Part shown: one piece after another, positions 34,428 through 43,709 of the stretch | Layout: the number at the start of each line of letters is the position of its first letter | How positions within the stretch are numbered: the first letter of the stretch is position 1 | Source: JACCYU01 sp050740315 | Lineage (GTDB): Bacteria > Pseudomonadota > Gammaproteobacteria > JACCYU01 | Assembly (NCBI GenBank): GCA_050740315.1 | Contig: JBOIDC010000001.1 | Coordinates: 140,619 to 204,618 of the forward strand | Direction of reading: 5' to 3' | Length of the DNA: 64,000 bases | Made by a program: the position numbers and the translations under genes | The notes under the pieces: model-generated | Told to the model about the DNA's origin: nothing | The model's database searches: none | The model's input: only the letters and a program-made list of their open reading frames with translations

Positions 34428-35702
34428 ATGTTTGTCGTTTCTATCTATACCCTGCTGCTGGGTATCGGCATCGTACTGCTGGGCGCCGGCATGCTGAGCA
34501 CCCTGCTCGGCGTGCGCGCCAGCCTGTCGGGCTTCAATCCGCTCAGCGCCGGGCTCATCATGTCGGGTTACTTCGTCGGATACATCATCGGCACCTATCA
34601 ATGCCCGCGCCTGATCCGGCGTTTCCGGCACATCCGCGTGTATGCGTCCATGGCGGCGCTGGGCTCGATCACCGCGCTGCTGCATGGGCTGTTCGTCAAT
34701 CCCTGGGTCTGGGGCGGCTTGCGTATGCTCACGGGCATCTGCATGGTCGGGCTCTACATGGTGATCGAGAGCTGGCTCAATGAGCAGTCGCCGACGCATG
34801 TGCGCGGCAAGGTATTCGCCGTTTATATGGCGGTGACCCTGGTGGCGATGGCGCTGGGCCAGTTCCTGATTCTGGCGGGTGATATCAACGCGCTGACCCT
34901 GTTCGCGTTGGTCTCCATGCTGTTTTCGCTGGGGCTGGTGCCGGTGACCATGACGCGGGTGCGCGAGCCGGAGTCCGTGCCCAGCGCACATCTGGGCCTC
35001 AAGCATCTTCACGAGGTCGCGCCGCTGGCCGTGGCAGGCGCGCTGATCTCCGGCATATGCGCCAGCGCGCTGCTGGGCATGGGTCCGATCTTCGCGCAGC
35101 GGGTGGGGCTGTCGACGGCGGCGACGGCCTTGTTCATGAGCGTCACCATCCTGGGCGGCGCCGTGCTGCAATGGCCGGTCGGTCATCTGTCCGATACGCG
35201 AGACCGGCGCAAGATCCTGGCTGCCACCAGCTTCGCAGCCGCCTTCAGCGCCTCGGGCATTTATCTCGCCATCCATTATCTGCCGGCCGCGGCGTACGCA
35301 GGCGGGTTCGTGTACGGCGGCCTGCTGTTTTCCCTGTACGCGCTGTCGGCGGCGCACATGAACGATCATTTACAGCGAGAAGAAGTCCTGGAGGCGACCG
35401 GCGGCCTGTTGCTGGTGTACGGCGTTGGCGCGGCGCTGGGTCCGGCCCTGGCGGGCTTGTTCATGGACACGTTCCGGCCCGGTACGCTCCTGTTTTTCTT
35501 TTCGATCGCGCTGGCGACACTCGGATGCTACGCGGTGTACCTCATCCGCCGCGACGAGGACATCCCCACCGAGGCGCAGGAGCCGTTCGTCTCCATGACG
35601 CGCACCACGCCGGCGGCGCTGGAGTTGTATCCTCGCACGGAGGCTCAGCCGGAGCTGGGCGAAATGCCGGTGAACGCGGAAGAGCAGCCCCGCGTGTTGT
35701 GA
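34428..35702 (+). CDS. MFS transporter, YcaD-like
   Basis: 424 residues, about 12 helices; N-terminal 'GFNPLSAGLIMSGYFVGYII' and 'RMLTGICMVGLYMVIESWLN' are typical of the YcaD/YfkF branch. A central cytoplasmic loop holds 'HLGLKHLHEVAPLAVAG'. The hydrophilic C-terminus (about 395-424) is unusually long. Substrate unknown. Confidence 0.88.
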   Translation: MFVVSIYTLLLGIGIVLLGAGMLSTLLGVRASLSGFNPLSAGLIMSGYFVGYIIGTYQCPRLIRRFRHIRVYASMAALGSITALLHGLFVNPWVWGGLRMLTGICMVGLYMVIESWLNEQSPTHVRGKVFAVYMAVTLVAMALGQFLILAGDINALTLFALVSMLFSLGLVPVTMTRVREPESVPSAHLGLKHLHEVAPLAVAGALISGICASALLGMGPIFAQRVGLSTAATALFMSVTILGGAVLQWPVGHLSDTRDRRKILAATSFAAAFSASGIYLAIHYLPAAAYAGGFVYGGLLFSLYALSAAHMNDHLQREEVLEATGGLLLVYGVGAALGPALAGLFMDTFRPGTLLFFFSIALATLGCYAVYLIRRDEDIPTEAQEPFVSMTRTTPAALELYPRTEAQPELGEMPVNAEEQPRVL

Positions 35703-35766
35703 TTGCGCGTGCAGCAGCGGGCGCGCCGGCATTGTAAGCAAAATCAGCGTCCGTTAATTTTGGCGG

Positions 35767-36507
35767 ATGACGATCAGCAAGCGTAAAATGCCGCGTATCG
35801 TTTCTTTTGACCTCCAGGCCGGCACCGTGCTGGCGCAGAAATACAAGGTCGTGGACCGGCTGGGCGCCGGCTGGGAGGGGGAGGTCTATCTCATACGCGA
35901 ACGCGCGACCGGCATCGAGCGCACGGCCAAGCTGTTTTTTCCGCAACGCAATCTCAACGACCGCGCCGCGCGCTTTTACGCACGCAAGCTGCACAAGCTG
36001 CGTCAGTGTCAGATCATCATTCAGTATCACACGCGGGAGACGATCGTCTACCGCGGCGTGCCGGTCAGCGTGCTGATCTCGGAGTTCGTCGCCGGCGAAC
36101 TGTTGAGCGAATTTCTGGCGCGCCAACCCGGCCAGCGGCTCGGGCCGTTTCAGGCCACGCATCTGCTGCATGCGCTGGCCAGCGGCATCGAGTGCATTCA
36201 CGCCATCGGCGAATATCATGGGGATCTGCACACCGACAACATCATCGTGCAGCGCTGCGGGCTGGGTTTCGAGCTGAAGCTGCTGGATATGTTTTACTGG
36301 GGCGCGCCGCGCGCGGAGAACATATATGATGACGTGGTGCATCTGATCCGCATCTTCTTCGACGCGCTGGGCGGCCAGAAGCATTACGCGCGGCAGCCAC
36401 CGGAAGTCAAAGCGATCTGCCGCGGACTGAAACGATCGTTGCTGATCAAGAAATTCCGCACCGCGCGGGAGCTTCGCACCTACCTGGAGACCATGCAGTG
36501 GAGTTGA
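35767..36507 (+). CDS. Small serine/threonine protein kinase-like protein
   Basis: 246 residues, a near-minimal kinase domain. Gly-rich loop 'LGAGWEGEVY' (33-41), ATP Lys K55 in 'RTAKLFF', catalytic 'YHGDLHTDNI' with D153, and 'LKLLDMFYWG' in place of DFG (LDM). Lipopolysaccharide-kinase and RIO-like proteins share this shorthand. A PilZ gene follows 24 bases later, suggesting a c-di-GMP or phosphorylation-linked pair. Activity of the LDM variant is not certain. Confidence 0.75.
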   Translation: MTISKRKMPRIVSFDLQAGTVLAQKYKVVDRLGAGWEGEVYLIRERATGIERTAKLFFPQRNLNDRAARFYARKLHKLRQCQIIIQYHTRETIVYRGVPVSVLISEFVAGELLSEFLARQPGQRLGPFQATHLLHALASGIECIHAIGEYHGDLHTDNIIVQRCGLGFELKLLDMFYWGAPRAENIYDDVVHLIRIFFDALGGQKHYARQPPEVKAICRGLKRSLLIKKFRTARELRTYLETMQWS

Positions 36508-36531
36508 TGATTGTTACGGCGAGGGGCGGCG

Positions 36532-36987
36532 ATGCCTGAGCGCAGCCAGCGAGCCTACATCAGGCATCCCTCCGATATTCCCATCGAGATTGCGCGCGCG
36601 CCGCGCGGCCGCAAGGATCGGCAACCGTTACATAACATCAGCTTCGGCGGGTTGTGCTGCGGTTGCAGGGCCTATGTAAAGCCGGGCTCCCTGATCTGGC
36701 TGAACATCGCCGTGGTAGAGCCGCCGTTCGAGGCGAAGGCCAGAGTGGTGTGGTGCCACTCATGCGCCAGCGGTTATGACCTGGGCGTGGAATTCATGGA
36801 CGCCGAGGACGCGTTTCGGGTGCGCATGGTAGAGCAGATCTTTCACATTGAGCAATACAAGCGCCAGGTGCGCGATGCCGAGGGACGCGAGATCAGCGCG
36901 GAACAGGCCGCGCATGAGTGGATCAGCAAGCACGCGGCGGATTTTCCGGATCCCGCGCCGCACGCCTCGGCCCGCCAAAAGCGCTGA
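36532..36987 (+). CDS. PilZ-domain protein
   Basis: 151 residues from ATG 36532 (GAGGGGCGGC site). The c-di-GMP motifs are present: 'SQRAYIRHPSDIPI' for RxxxR and 'LHNISFGGLCCG' for the [D/N]xSxxG motif. The C-terminal extension is charged and helical ('FHIEQYKRQVRDAEGREI'). It probably reads c-di-GMP and may act with the kinase-like protein encoded just before it. Confidence 0.85.
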   Translation: MPERSQRAYIRHPSDIPIEIARAPRGRKDRQPLHNISFGGLCCGCRAYVKPGSLIWLNIAVVEPPFEAKARVVWCHSCASGYDLGVEFMDAEDAFRVRMVEQIFHIEQYKRQVRDAEGREISAEQAAHEWISKHAADFPDPAPHASARQKR

Positions 36988-37114
36988 CTGATCCGCCCGC
37001 TTTTGCTGCAAAACAGGCGACGCGAGTAGTTCGCTGGTGCCGGTTGGCTGGAGTCGTTTGCGGGGGCAGTCGCTGGCGTCACATCCCTGTGCGCTAAAGT
37101 GATTTGAAGCGGTT

Positions 37115-37507
37115 TTATTGCTTCGTTTTCTCGTTGATCTTTTCGATAGCCCGCTGACGCAGCTCGGGGTCCTGCTGCACCGCCATCCCGACCTGCTGAT
37201 ATTCCTCGACGGACAGATCCTCGCCCTGAATCGCGTCGACCAGCTCGCCGTTCATCTTTTTCTGAATGTTATGCACGTCATCCATGGTCTTGGCGCCTTC
37301 CACCTGGGCCTTGTACTTTTCCTGAATCTCGTGCGCCTTGACGTTGACGTTCGCGAATTTCTCCAGATGCTCGTCGGACACGTCGGTCGGCTTCATGGCC
37401 TCGGGCTGCGTCTGCGGAACCTGGCCCTGCGCATAAACCGATGGCGCGGCGCCCAGGCCCAGCATCAGCGCGAGCAGGCTGCTAAGGGTGAACAATTTGA
37501 TTAACAT
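37115..37507 (-). CDS. DUF4168 secreted protein
   Basis: 130 residues with a signal peptide (about 1-26, cleavage near 'SVYAQG') and a helical domain matching DUF4168 ('SDEHLEKFANVNVKAHEIQE', 'LSVEEYQQVGMAVQQDPEL'). Its role is unknown; members are often stress-related periplasmic proteins. It is convergent with the PilZ gene over a 127-base spacer and divergent from the FAH gene over 147 bases, neither holding another feature. Confidence 0.85.
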   Translation of the reverse strand: MLIKLFTLSSLLALMLGLGAAPSVYAQGQVPQTQPEAMKPTDVSDEHLEKFANVNVKAHEIQEKYKAQVEGAKTMDDVHNIQKKMNGELVDAIQGEDLSVEEYQQVGMAVQQDPELRQRAIEKINEKTKQ

Positions 37508-37654
37508 GGGTCATTCTCCAAAATAGTTAGGGACTGGATAGCACTCGAACGCAAGTCATGTGCCATTACATCGCATGCATGAGGCTCGAGTGAAGCATAC
37601 CGGGCCGACCGTGGGCCCCGGGTATTAGATGGATTTACCTCCGAGAGTTCGATT

Positions 37655-38557
37655 ATGCGCTTGGTAAGCTTTCAGGATAAAGACGAGCCGCATCTGGCCG
37701 TGCAGATAGATGACACATGGGTCGTGCCGGCCTTGCTTGAAGGGTGGCCGGCGAAAATCGATTCCATGCAGGCGCTGATCGATGGCGGTGCGGACTTGCT
37801 TGCCGAACTCAAACGGCTAATCGCAAATCCTCCGACTGTCGCCTGTCGACGACTGGATCCGTCGCGGCTGCTGGCGCCCATTCCACGGCCGCGCCGGAAT
37901 CTGATCTGTCTGGGCTGGAATTACGCGGATCACGCCCAGGAGTCCGCGGCGGCATCCAAACGCAATTACAAGCTGCCGGAGCATCCCGTGGTGTTCACCA
38001 AGGCGGTCACCAGCGTCACTGGCCCCTATGCGGATATTCCGTTCGAGCCCCGCGTATCCAGCCAGATCGACTGGGAAGTGGAGCTGGGCGTGGTCATCGG
38101 CCTGGCGGGCCGGGGCATCGCGGCGCAAGACGCCTTGCGGCACGTGTTCGGCTACACCATCGTCAACGACATCTCGGCGCGGGACATGCAATCGCGCCAC
38201 AAGCAGTTCTTTCTGGGCAAGAGTCTGGACGCAAGTTCGCCGGTCGGGCCGTGCATCGTCACCGCCGACGAGCTTCCCGATCCTCAGCGACTGGCCTTGC
38301 GCAGCTGGGTCAACGGCGCGCTCAAGCAGGAGTCGAATACCGCCAAGCAAATCTTCGATGTGGCCACCACGATTTCGATCCTGTCGCGCGGGATGCGCTT
38401 AGAGCCCGGCGACATCATCGCCACCGGCACACCCAGCGGCATAGGTTTTGCGCGTAACCCGCCGGAGTTTCTGGGCGACGGCGATGTGGTCGAATGCGAA
38501 GTCGAGGGCATTGGCCGGCTGCAAAACCGGGTGGTCGCGCATAGGGCGCCGGCGTAG
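37655..38557 (+). CDS. Fumarylacetoacetate hydrolase-family protein
   Basis: 300 residues. The FAH core is clear: 'ICLGWNYADHAQE', 'DWEVELGVVIG' (metal-binding Glu pair), 'FGYTIVNDISARDMQ' (Asp ligand), 'KSLDASSPVGP' and 'GDIIATGTPSGIGF'. Family members are hydrolases, decarboxylases or isomerases of ring-cleavage products such as 2-hydroxyhepta-2,4-diene-1,7-dioate or acylpyruvates. The exact substrate is unclear; no aromatic pathway genes are beside it. Confidence 0.9.
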   Translation: MRLVSFQDKDEPHLAVQIDDTWVVPALLEGWPAKIDSMQALIDGGADLLAELKRLIANPPTVACRRLDPSRLLAPIPRPRRNLICLGWNYADHAQESAAASKRNYKLPEHPVVFTKAVTSVTGPYADIPFEPRVSSQIDWEVELGVVIGLAGRGIAAQDALRHVFGYTIVNDISARDMQSRHKQFFLGKSLDASSPVGPCIVTADELPDPQRLALRSWVNGALKQESNTAKQIFDVATTISILSRGMRLEPGDIIATGTPSGIGFARNPPEFLGDGDVVECEVEGIGRLQNRVVAHRAPA

Positions 38558-38594
38558 ATTCGTGGCCGCGACGCGGGCGGGCGGGCATTCGTCG

Positions 38595-39377
38595 ATGTGG
38601 AGTTACCGTCGTTGGCGGCGTCAACGGATCATCTCCAGAAGCGCCGTCGGCGAGACTGACTGGCAGGCGGTTTTCGCGCGCACGCCGGCGCTGCGCGGCC
38701 TGTCCGGGACGGAGTCCGCCCGTCTGCGCGAGCTTGCCATCCTGTTCATGCACGAGAAGACATTCAGCGGCGCGCGCGGTCTGGCGGTGACCGGGCGCAT
38801 GCGGCTGACCATCGCCCTGCAGGCCTGCCTGCCGATCCTGAATCTGGGACTGGAATGGTATCGCGGCTGGGTGTCGATCATCGTCTACGCGCATGATTTT
38901 GCGCCCATACACGCCTACGTCGACGACGCCGGCGTGGTGCACACCGATCAGGCGTCGCTCAGCGGCGAAGCCTGGCTGAAGGGTCCGTTGGTGCTGGCCT
39001 GGCCCAACATCGAGCGGAGTGCAGCCGAGGGTTACAATCTGATCATCCACGAATTCGCGCACAAGCTCGACATGCGCAACGGGGTTGCGAACGGCATGCC
39101 GCCGTTACACCAGGGCATGGACCTCGCCGCCTGGACCCGGGATTTTTCGCGGGCATTCGAAGACTTCAGGGGCAGGGTCGCGCGCGACGCGGCACCACCA
39201 CGCATCGATGCTTACGCGGCCGAGGCGCCGGAGGAGTTTTTCGCCATCATGAGCGAGCTGTTCTTCGAGGCGCCGGAAGTCATTATCGAATGTTATCCGG
39301 CGGTGTATCGGCAGTTGCACGATTTCTATCGTCAGGATCCGATCACGCGCCGCGCCGCCACGCGCGAGTTTCTTTAA
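38595..39377 (+). CDS. mtfA: MtfA-like zinc peptidase (M90)
   Basis: 260 residues from ATG 38595; an upstream GTG at 38562 is possible and the ribosome site is weak in both cases. Zinc motif H152-EFA-H156 in 'IIHEFAHKLDM', with 'AYAAEAPEEFFAIMSELFFE' as the third-ligand region. MtfA regulates the phosphotransferase system by binding Mlc in E. coli and is a peptidase. Its gene follows the FAH gene by 37 bases. Confidence 0.9.
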   Translation: MWSYRRWRRQRIISRSAVGETDWQAVFARTPALRGLSGTESARLRELAILFMHEKTFSGARGLAVTGRMRLTIALQACLPILNLGLEWYRGWVSIIVYAHDFAPIHAYVDDAGVVHTDQASLSGEAWLKGPLVLAWPNIERSAAEGYNLIIHEFAHKLDMRNGVANGMPPLHQGMDLAAWTRDFSRAFEDFRGRVARDAAPPRIDAYAAEAPEEFFAIMSELFFEAPEVIIECYPAVYRQLHDFYRQDPITRRAATREFL

Positions 39378-39412
39378 CTAATGAGGGCTGTGCGGCGGAA
39401 TGGCGCTGCTCA

Positions 39413-40393
39413 TCAGTAGTTGTCCTGCACCACCATGTACACCATGGTCTGGTTCAGCAACTGATAGGCCACCTCCCCGAAGGTCATCGGTCCGGTCATG
39501 TTGGCGGTTTTTTTGCCTTCCAGTTCGGAGTAGAGGAAATTCAGGATGCAGTTGCAGGAAAACGAGACCTCTCCGTTTATCCTGGGCAGGGCGGACTGAA
39601 AACCCGAAACGTAATCCGAGATGGGCTGCGCGATCCGGTATTCCACGTCATCGAATACCGGCGCGTAAAAGCTGACGGTCTTTTTCTGCTGGTCCACGCC
39701 CTGAAAGCTCACGTTGACCATCGCCCCACAGTAGTCGGCGACCAGCGGCAGCCGCGTATCGATTTTCTTGTCCGTCAGATAATCGGCGAAATTCTGTTCC
39801 CGCCCGTTGACGAAGCAGCGGCTGGCGCTGAAGCCGGTCTGCGGAAATTTGATCATGTCACCGTCGCCCTGGGAGAACAGATTCACGATGCCCATGTTGG
39901 CAATCTTGTCGTCCGGCAGGCTGGCGTGCAGCACCACCGCGTGTTCGCTGGACATCCTTCCGGCACGGCCATCGAACACCTTGGGCGAGATCTTGCCGAG
40001 ATCATCCAAGTGCACGCCGCTGATCCAGCCGATGATGGGCTTCAAAAACATGCCGTCGAAGCCGGGGGCGCTGCGCGCATAGGCGCTGTGCGCCTCGCTC
40101 AACGCCGGAATGATGACGATGGAGAACCCGTTGTCGGGCGCGTCGTTGAGGACGTTCGGCAGTTCGCCGGTGGCGTAGGTGCGGATGGATATCTGTTCGG
40201 ACGCGCACGGCAGCCGCGTGGCGAAGATCTTGTCGCGGCTGATCTGTCCGCCGTCCTCGGCCATGAAATAGGGAATCGTGCCGCCTATCCACGCGCCTTT
40301 GGGGAGCTTGCTGAGCAGTGTTTCGTCGGCGGCCAACGACAACACCTCGCCGTTACGGATTGCCCGGCTGGCTTGTTCTAAAGTCAATAACAT
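39413..40393 (-). CDS. Conserved hypothetical protein, DUF6976-like
   Basis: 326 residues from ATG 40393, behind GAGGATGG. A globular protein without signal peptide: 'LPKGAWIGGTIPYFMAEDG' near the N-terminus and 'GEVSFSCNCILNFLYSELEG' near the C-terminus, the latter two-Cys segment being the most conserved-looking. The pattern suggests a sensory or FIST-related fold, but this is only an impression. It is convergent with mtfA and has no operon partner. Confidence 0.6.
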   Translation of the reverse strand: MLLTLEQASRAIRNGEVLSLAADETLLSKLPKGAWIGGTIPYFMAEDGGQISRDKIFATRLPCASEQISIRTYATGELPNVLNDAPDNGFSIVIIPALSEAHSAYARSAPGFDGMFLKPIIGWISGVHLDDLGKISPKVFDGRAGRMSSEHAVVLHASLPDDKIANMGIVNLFSQGDGDMIKFPQTGFSASRCFVNGREQNFADYLTDKKIDTRLPLVADYCGAMVNVSFQGVDQQKKTVSFYAPVFDDVEYRIAQPISDYVSGFQSALPRINGEVSFSCNCILNFLYSELEGKKTANMTGPMTFGEVAYQLLNQTMVYMVVQDNY

Positions 40394-40587
40394 GGCGTAA
40401 CCATCCTCGTCAGGCGCCCTGCAAATCGGCCGATTACGCATCGCGTAGCGGATCGATGGGGCGCATGCCGCTTGCACAAGCGCATCGCGCTAATTGTGGT
40501 TTTTGTCTCGTTCGGATGGCGTGTTTGTCGCCAATCCTCTTGTTTCGTTATCGCCTTCGCAAAACGCTCGCCGGATGAGTGCCGGCG

Positions 40588-41361
40588 TCACGGGCTGCTC
40601 AGCAGTTGTCCCAGTTCGTACTGCACAAAGCGATGATACTTGACGAAGTAGTTGCGCAGTTCCCCGATCTTGGCGCGCCGTTGCGACTCGGTCAGGTCTT
40701 GGAGCATCATCATGCGCAGGCGCGCGAGCAGCATCTGCAGGCCCAGCGCCTTGACGTGGATGTTGAGCTCGCCCTTCATCAGCCGCTGCCATTTGGGGTG
40801 CGATGCGTCCGGGATATCGTCGAGCGTGGTGGCCGCGCGGGGCATGAAGCTGTCGATCGCGCTGGCCGTCCGTACCGCCGCCGAGGCGCGCCGCCGCGCG
40901 CCGGCGTGGCTCAACACCTTGTCATAGCGCTTGAGATCCTCCATGCGCACGTCCAGCAACCGGCACACGCTCTGCACGCTGTCGCAATGTTCCAGCGCGT
41001 GGCCAACCTGGCGTTGCAGCGCGGTGGTGAAAGGCGACGCGGGCTCGCCCCACAGGTTCATGATCGGGCATTCGCTCCAGCTGCAGCCAAGGCCCTGCGG
41101 AACGGGCACGTGGACGTAGGTTTGTAACGGCCCGAGATTGGTATGCCGCCAGACTTTTGTTTCCGATCTGTTGTTGACGGTCAGTTTCGCGCTGCATTTG
41201 CTGCATTTTGTCGTGTGTGTGCGGCTCAGCCATGATCTGGTCGATGGCTTGAACGCCACAAGGATGTCCATGCGCAAACCGCCTTGGTTGACGTCGACCG
41301 CCTTCACCTGCCAGGGATCGTCGACGCTCAATACATACGCACACAGTTCTGTAGCCTGCAT
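40588..41361 (-). CDS. ISL3-transposase-like N-terminal domain protein (no DDE domain)
   Basis: 257 residues. 'TKCSKCSAKLTVNNRSETKV' is a CxxC zinc knuckle, followed by 'VWRHTNLGPLQTYVHVPVPQ' and a second Cys pair with 'SPFTTALQRQVG', the order of zinc finger and helix-turn-helix of ISL3/IS1001-type transposases. The C-terminal third is helical and has no DDE catalytic triad. It may be a domesticated DNA-binding protein or regulator. Start ATG 41361; a longer start at 41397 has no ribosome site. The 213 bases towards gshA hold nothing else. Confidence 0.55.
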   Translation of the reverse strand: MQATELCAYVLSVDDPWQVKAVDVNQGGLRMDILVAFKPSTRSWLSRTHTTKCSKCSAKLTVNNRSETKVWRHTNLGPLQTYVHVPVPQGLGCSWSECPIMNLWGEPASPFTTALQRQVGHALEHCDSVQSVCRLLDVRMEDLKRYDKVLSHAGARRRASAAVRTASAIDSFMPRAATTLDDIPDASHPKWQRLMKGELNIHVKALGLQMLLARLRMMMLQDLTESQRRAKIGELRNYFVKYHRFVQYELGQLLSSP

Positions 41362-41574
41362 TGCTCTCGCCCCTTGCTGTCTCGCTCCGCCGAGCATGTC
41401 CGCGACGCGTCGCGGCGCATGCGGTGCGGCGGCCGGAACGTCAAAAGTTTAGTGCATAAACGTCAAAAACGCACACCAGCGGCGCAACTACGTCGATCAG
41501 CGGCGCCAACGGCGTGATGAGCTGTTCGCCACACCCGACGCAGCCTTACACAATACGGTCGCGGCGGCTCGGCG

Positions 41575-43149
41575 TCAGGCTTGCGCGAAATACCACCGCA
41601 GATATTCATCAAAGGGAACCGTATCCGCAGCCTCGATCTCGCGCTGCTTGTGCACGGACGCCTGCGCGGCCGCTTCGAACAGGTGCGACCGCTCTTCGCG
41701 CAGCGCGAGCGCATCGAAATAATCTTTATGTTCCAGTGACTTGCGCATCGCATAGTGGAAAAAGCCCTCGCCGCTCGCGCGCATCTCCGCCAGCATGCGC
41801 GCCGACGGGGTGCGCTCCGGATCCTGCACGGCCTCCCGCGCCGCCGCCAGGGCATTGCGGTAGGGCTGCTCCGGATAGTCGGCATCCAGCGCCTCGGCGA
41901 TGCCCGACATCGCTTCAAGCAGCTCGCCGGCCCAGACCGGCAAGGCCAGCGCCTCGCCGTTGCAGCGCAGTTCGAGCCCGGGATCGCGGCCGCGGCGTGC
42001 GGCGGCGCCCTGATTATTGTCGATCTCGCGCGCCTCGCGACAGTCTATGCGGGGGCTCTCGTGCAACAGACAGAACAACATGAACGTCTCCAGAAAGCGC
42101 AGCTGCTGCTCACTCAAACCCAGTGGGTCGAAGGCGTTGATGTCCAGCGAGCGCAGTTCGACGTACGCGATGCCCCGCTGTTTGAGCGCGAGGCTGGGCT
42201 TCTCGTTGCCGTGCAGGACTTGCCTGGGTCGCACGGAGCTGTAGTACTCGGCCTCGATCTGCAACACGTTGGCGTTGAGCTGCCGATATTCGCCGTCGAC
42301 CACCACGCCGATCTGCTCGTAGGCCGCGCAGGGTGTTTCAGTGGCGCGCGCCAGGCTCGCGACGTAGGCGTCAAGATTATCGTAGCTGGCCTTGATACCG
42401 CATTCGGCCTCCTTGGTGTTCTGGTAACCGATGTCGCTCATGCGCAGCGAGGTGCCGAACGGCTCGTAATACGTGTTGACGTCGAACTCCGGCATAGGGC
42501 ATGGCTGCCCGCCCATGAATGATTTGCACACCGCGGGCGAAGCGCCGAACAGGTACGGGATCAGCCAGCCGAAGCGCTGCAGATTACGCGTCATGCCCAT
42601 GTACGTGTCGGAGATAAGCTCGGCGAGCGGGCGGCGGTCCCGTTCATGTTCCTGAAACTGGGGCCAGAACGCGGCGCGCAGCGAGTAATTGAAGTGCGCG
42701 CCGGCGATGACCTGCATCACGCGGCTGTAGCGATGACCCAGTCCACGCCGGTAAACGCTCTTCATGGTACCGATATTGGATTCGCCGTAATAGGCGATCG
42801 GGATACTGGTCTCGCCGGCGACCACGCAGGGCATGCTGGTGGACCACAACAGTTCGTCACGAAGGTTCGCATAGACGAATTTCTGTGCGTCGCGCAAAAA
42901 TTCCAGGCACTCGCGAACGTCGGTGAGCGGCGGCGTAATCAGCTCGGTCAGCGCCTCGGAATAATCGGTGGTGATATAGGGATGGGTGAGCGCGGCGCCC
43001 AGCGCCGGCGGGTGCGGCGTCTGCGCGATATTCCCCTGCGGAGTCACGCGCAGACACTCTTTCTCGAGCCCGATTTTGCCCCCGGCCAACAGGCCCTGCT
43101 GACCCGAGTTGAACAGCCGGGCCAGACGCCGCTCGGCGGTGCGATACAC
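41575..43149 (-). CDS. gshA: Glutamate-cysteine ligase
   Basis: 524 residues, the gammaproteobacterial-type GshA: 'GGKIGLEKECLRV', 'TTDYSEALTELITPP', 'YGESNIGTMKSVYRRGLGH', 'GAHFNYSL' and 'AYVELRSLDINAFDP' with the expected Glu-rich metal sites. It makes gamma-glutamylcysteine, the first step of glutathione synthesis. gshB is not in the window. The gene is divergent from the CULT-domain gene. Confidence 0.95.
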   Translation of the reverse strand: MYRTAERRLARLFNSGQQGLLAGGKIGLEKECLRVTPQGNIAQTPHPPALGAALTHPYITTDYSEALTELITPPLTDVRECLEFLRDAQKFVYANLRDELLWSTSMPCVVAGETSIPIAYYGESNIGTMKSVYRRGLGHRYSRVMQVIAGAHFNYSLRAAFWPQFQEHERDRRPLAELISDTYMGMTRNLQRFGWLIPYLFGASPAVCKSFMGGQPCPMPEFDVNTYYEPFGTSLRMSDIGYQNTKEAECGIKASYDNLDAYVASLARATETPCAAYEQIGVVVDGEYRQLNANVLQIEAEYYSSVRPRQVLHGNEKPSLALKQRGIAYVELRSLDINAFDPLGLSEQQLRFLETFMLFCLLHESPRIDCREAREIDNNQGAAARRGRDPGLELRCNGEALALPVWAGELLEAMSGIAEALDADYPEQPYRNALAAAREAVQDPERTPSARMLAEMRASGEGFFHYAMRKSLEHKDYFDALALREERSHLFEAAAQASVHKQREIEAADTVPFDEYLRWYFAQA

Positions 43150-43212
43150 GATGATGGATTCCTTCGGCCGAATATTGAAAAATGGGACGGTGAATGTTTG
43201 CGCTAAGGTAAT

Positions 43213-43662
43213 ATGTTATCGGCCATAGAACCAGTAGCGTCAGATCGGCACGTCGCCGGGTCGTTCGCGCGGCCCCCTGTGGACCGCGGCCGCGACGGGC
43301 CGATCGGCAAATTTTTGCCGTCGCACGAGGACGCGCCCGTGGCGCAGGCGGATCGGTTTCTGCGCTGCCGGGCCTGCGGCTTTGCCATCGCGCGCGACAG
43401 CGACCGCATCCGTGTGCGCGATACTCACGAGCATCGTTGCATCAATCCGCACGGCATCCAGTTTCATATCGGCTGCTTTCGCCAAGCGCCGGGCGCGACC
43501 GAGATCGGCAAGGAGACGCTCGAACACACCTGGTTTGCCGGGTATCGCTGGCGGATTATGCTCTGCGCGGGTTGCACAACGCACGTCGGCTGGGGGTTTC
43601 ATGGTCAGGAAGGCGATCGATTCTGCGCTCTGATCCTCGACCGTCTGATCATTCCGCACTGA
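43213..43662 (+). CDS. Bacterial CULT-domain (cereblon-like) protein
   Basis: 149 residues. Two CxxC zinc pairs, 'FLRCRACGFAIARD' and 'MLCAGCTTHVGWGF', with a Trp cage-like 'HTWFAGYRWRI' between them, as in the CULT domain of cereblon and its free-standing bacterial relatives. The first 45 residues are disordered. Bacterial members are known to bind uridine- or thalidomide-like ligands; the native ligand is unclear. It shares a 63-base spacer with gshA. Confidence 0.8.
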   Translation: MLSAIEPVASDRHVAGSFARPPVDRGRDGPIGKFLPSHEDAPVAQADRFLRCRACGFAIARDSDRIRVRDTHEHRCINPHGIQFHIGCFRQAPGATEIGKETLEHTWFAGYRWRIMLCAGCTTHVGWGFHGQEGDRFCALILDRLIIPH

Positions 43663-43709
43663 GCGTGAATAAGGGCCTGGTTCAGGAGCCGCGCATTGCT
43701 TGCATTTCT

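Noticed and set aside
34260..35369. 369-codon open frame antisense to the MFS gene
   Set aside because: Overlaps the DUF3301 and MFS genes; His/Gln/Arg-rich without domains.
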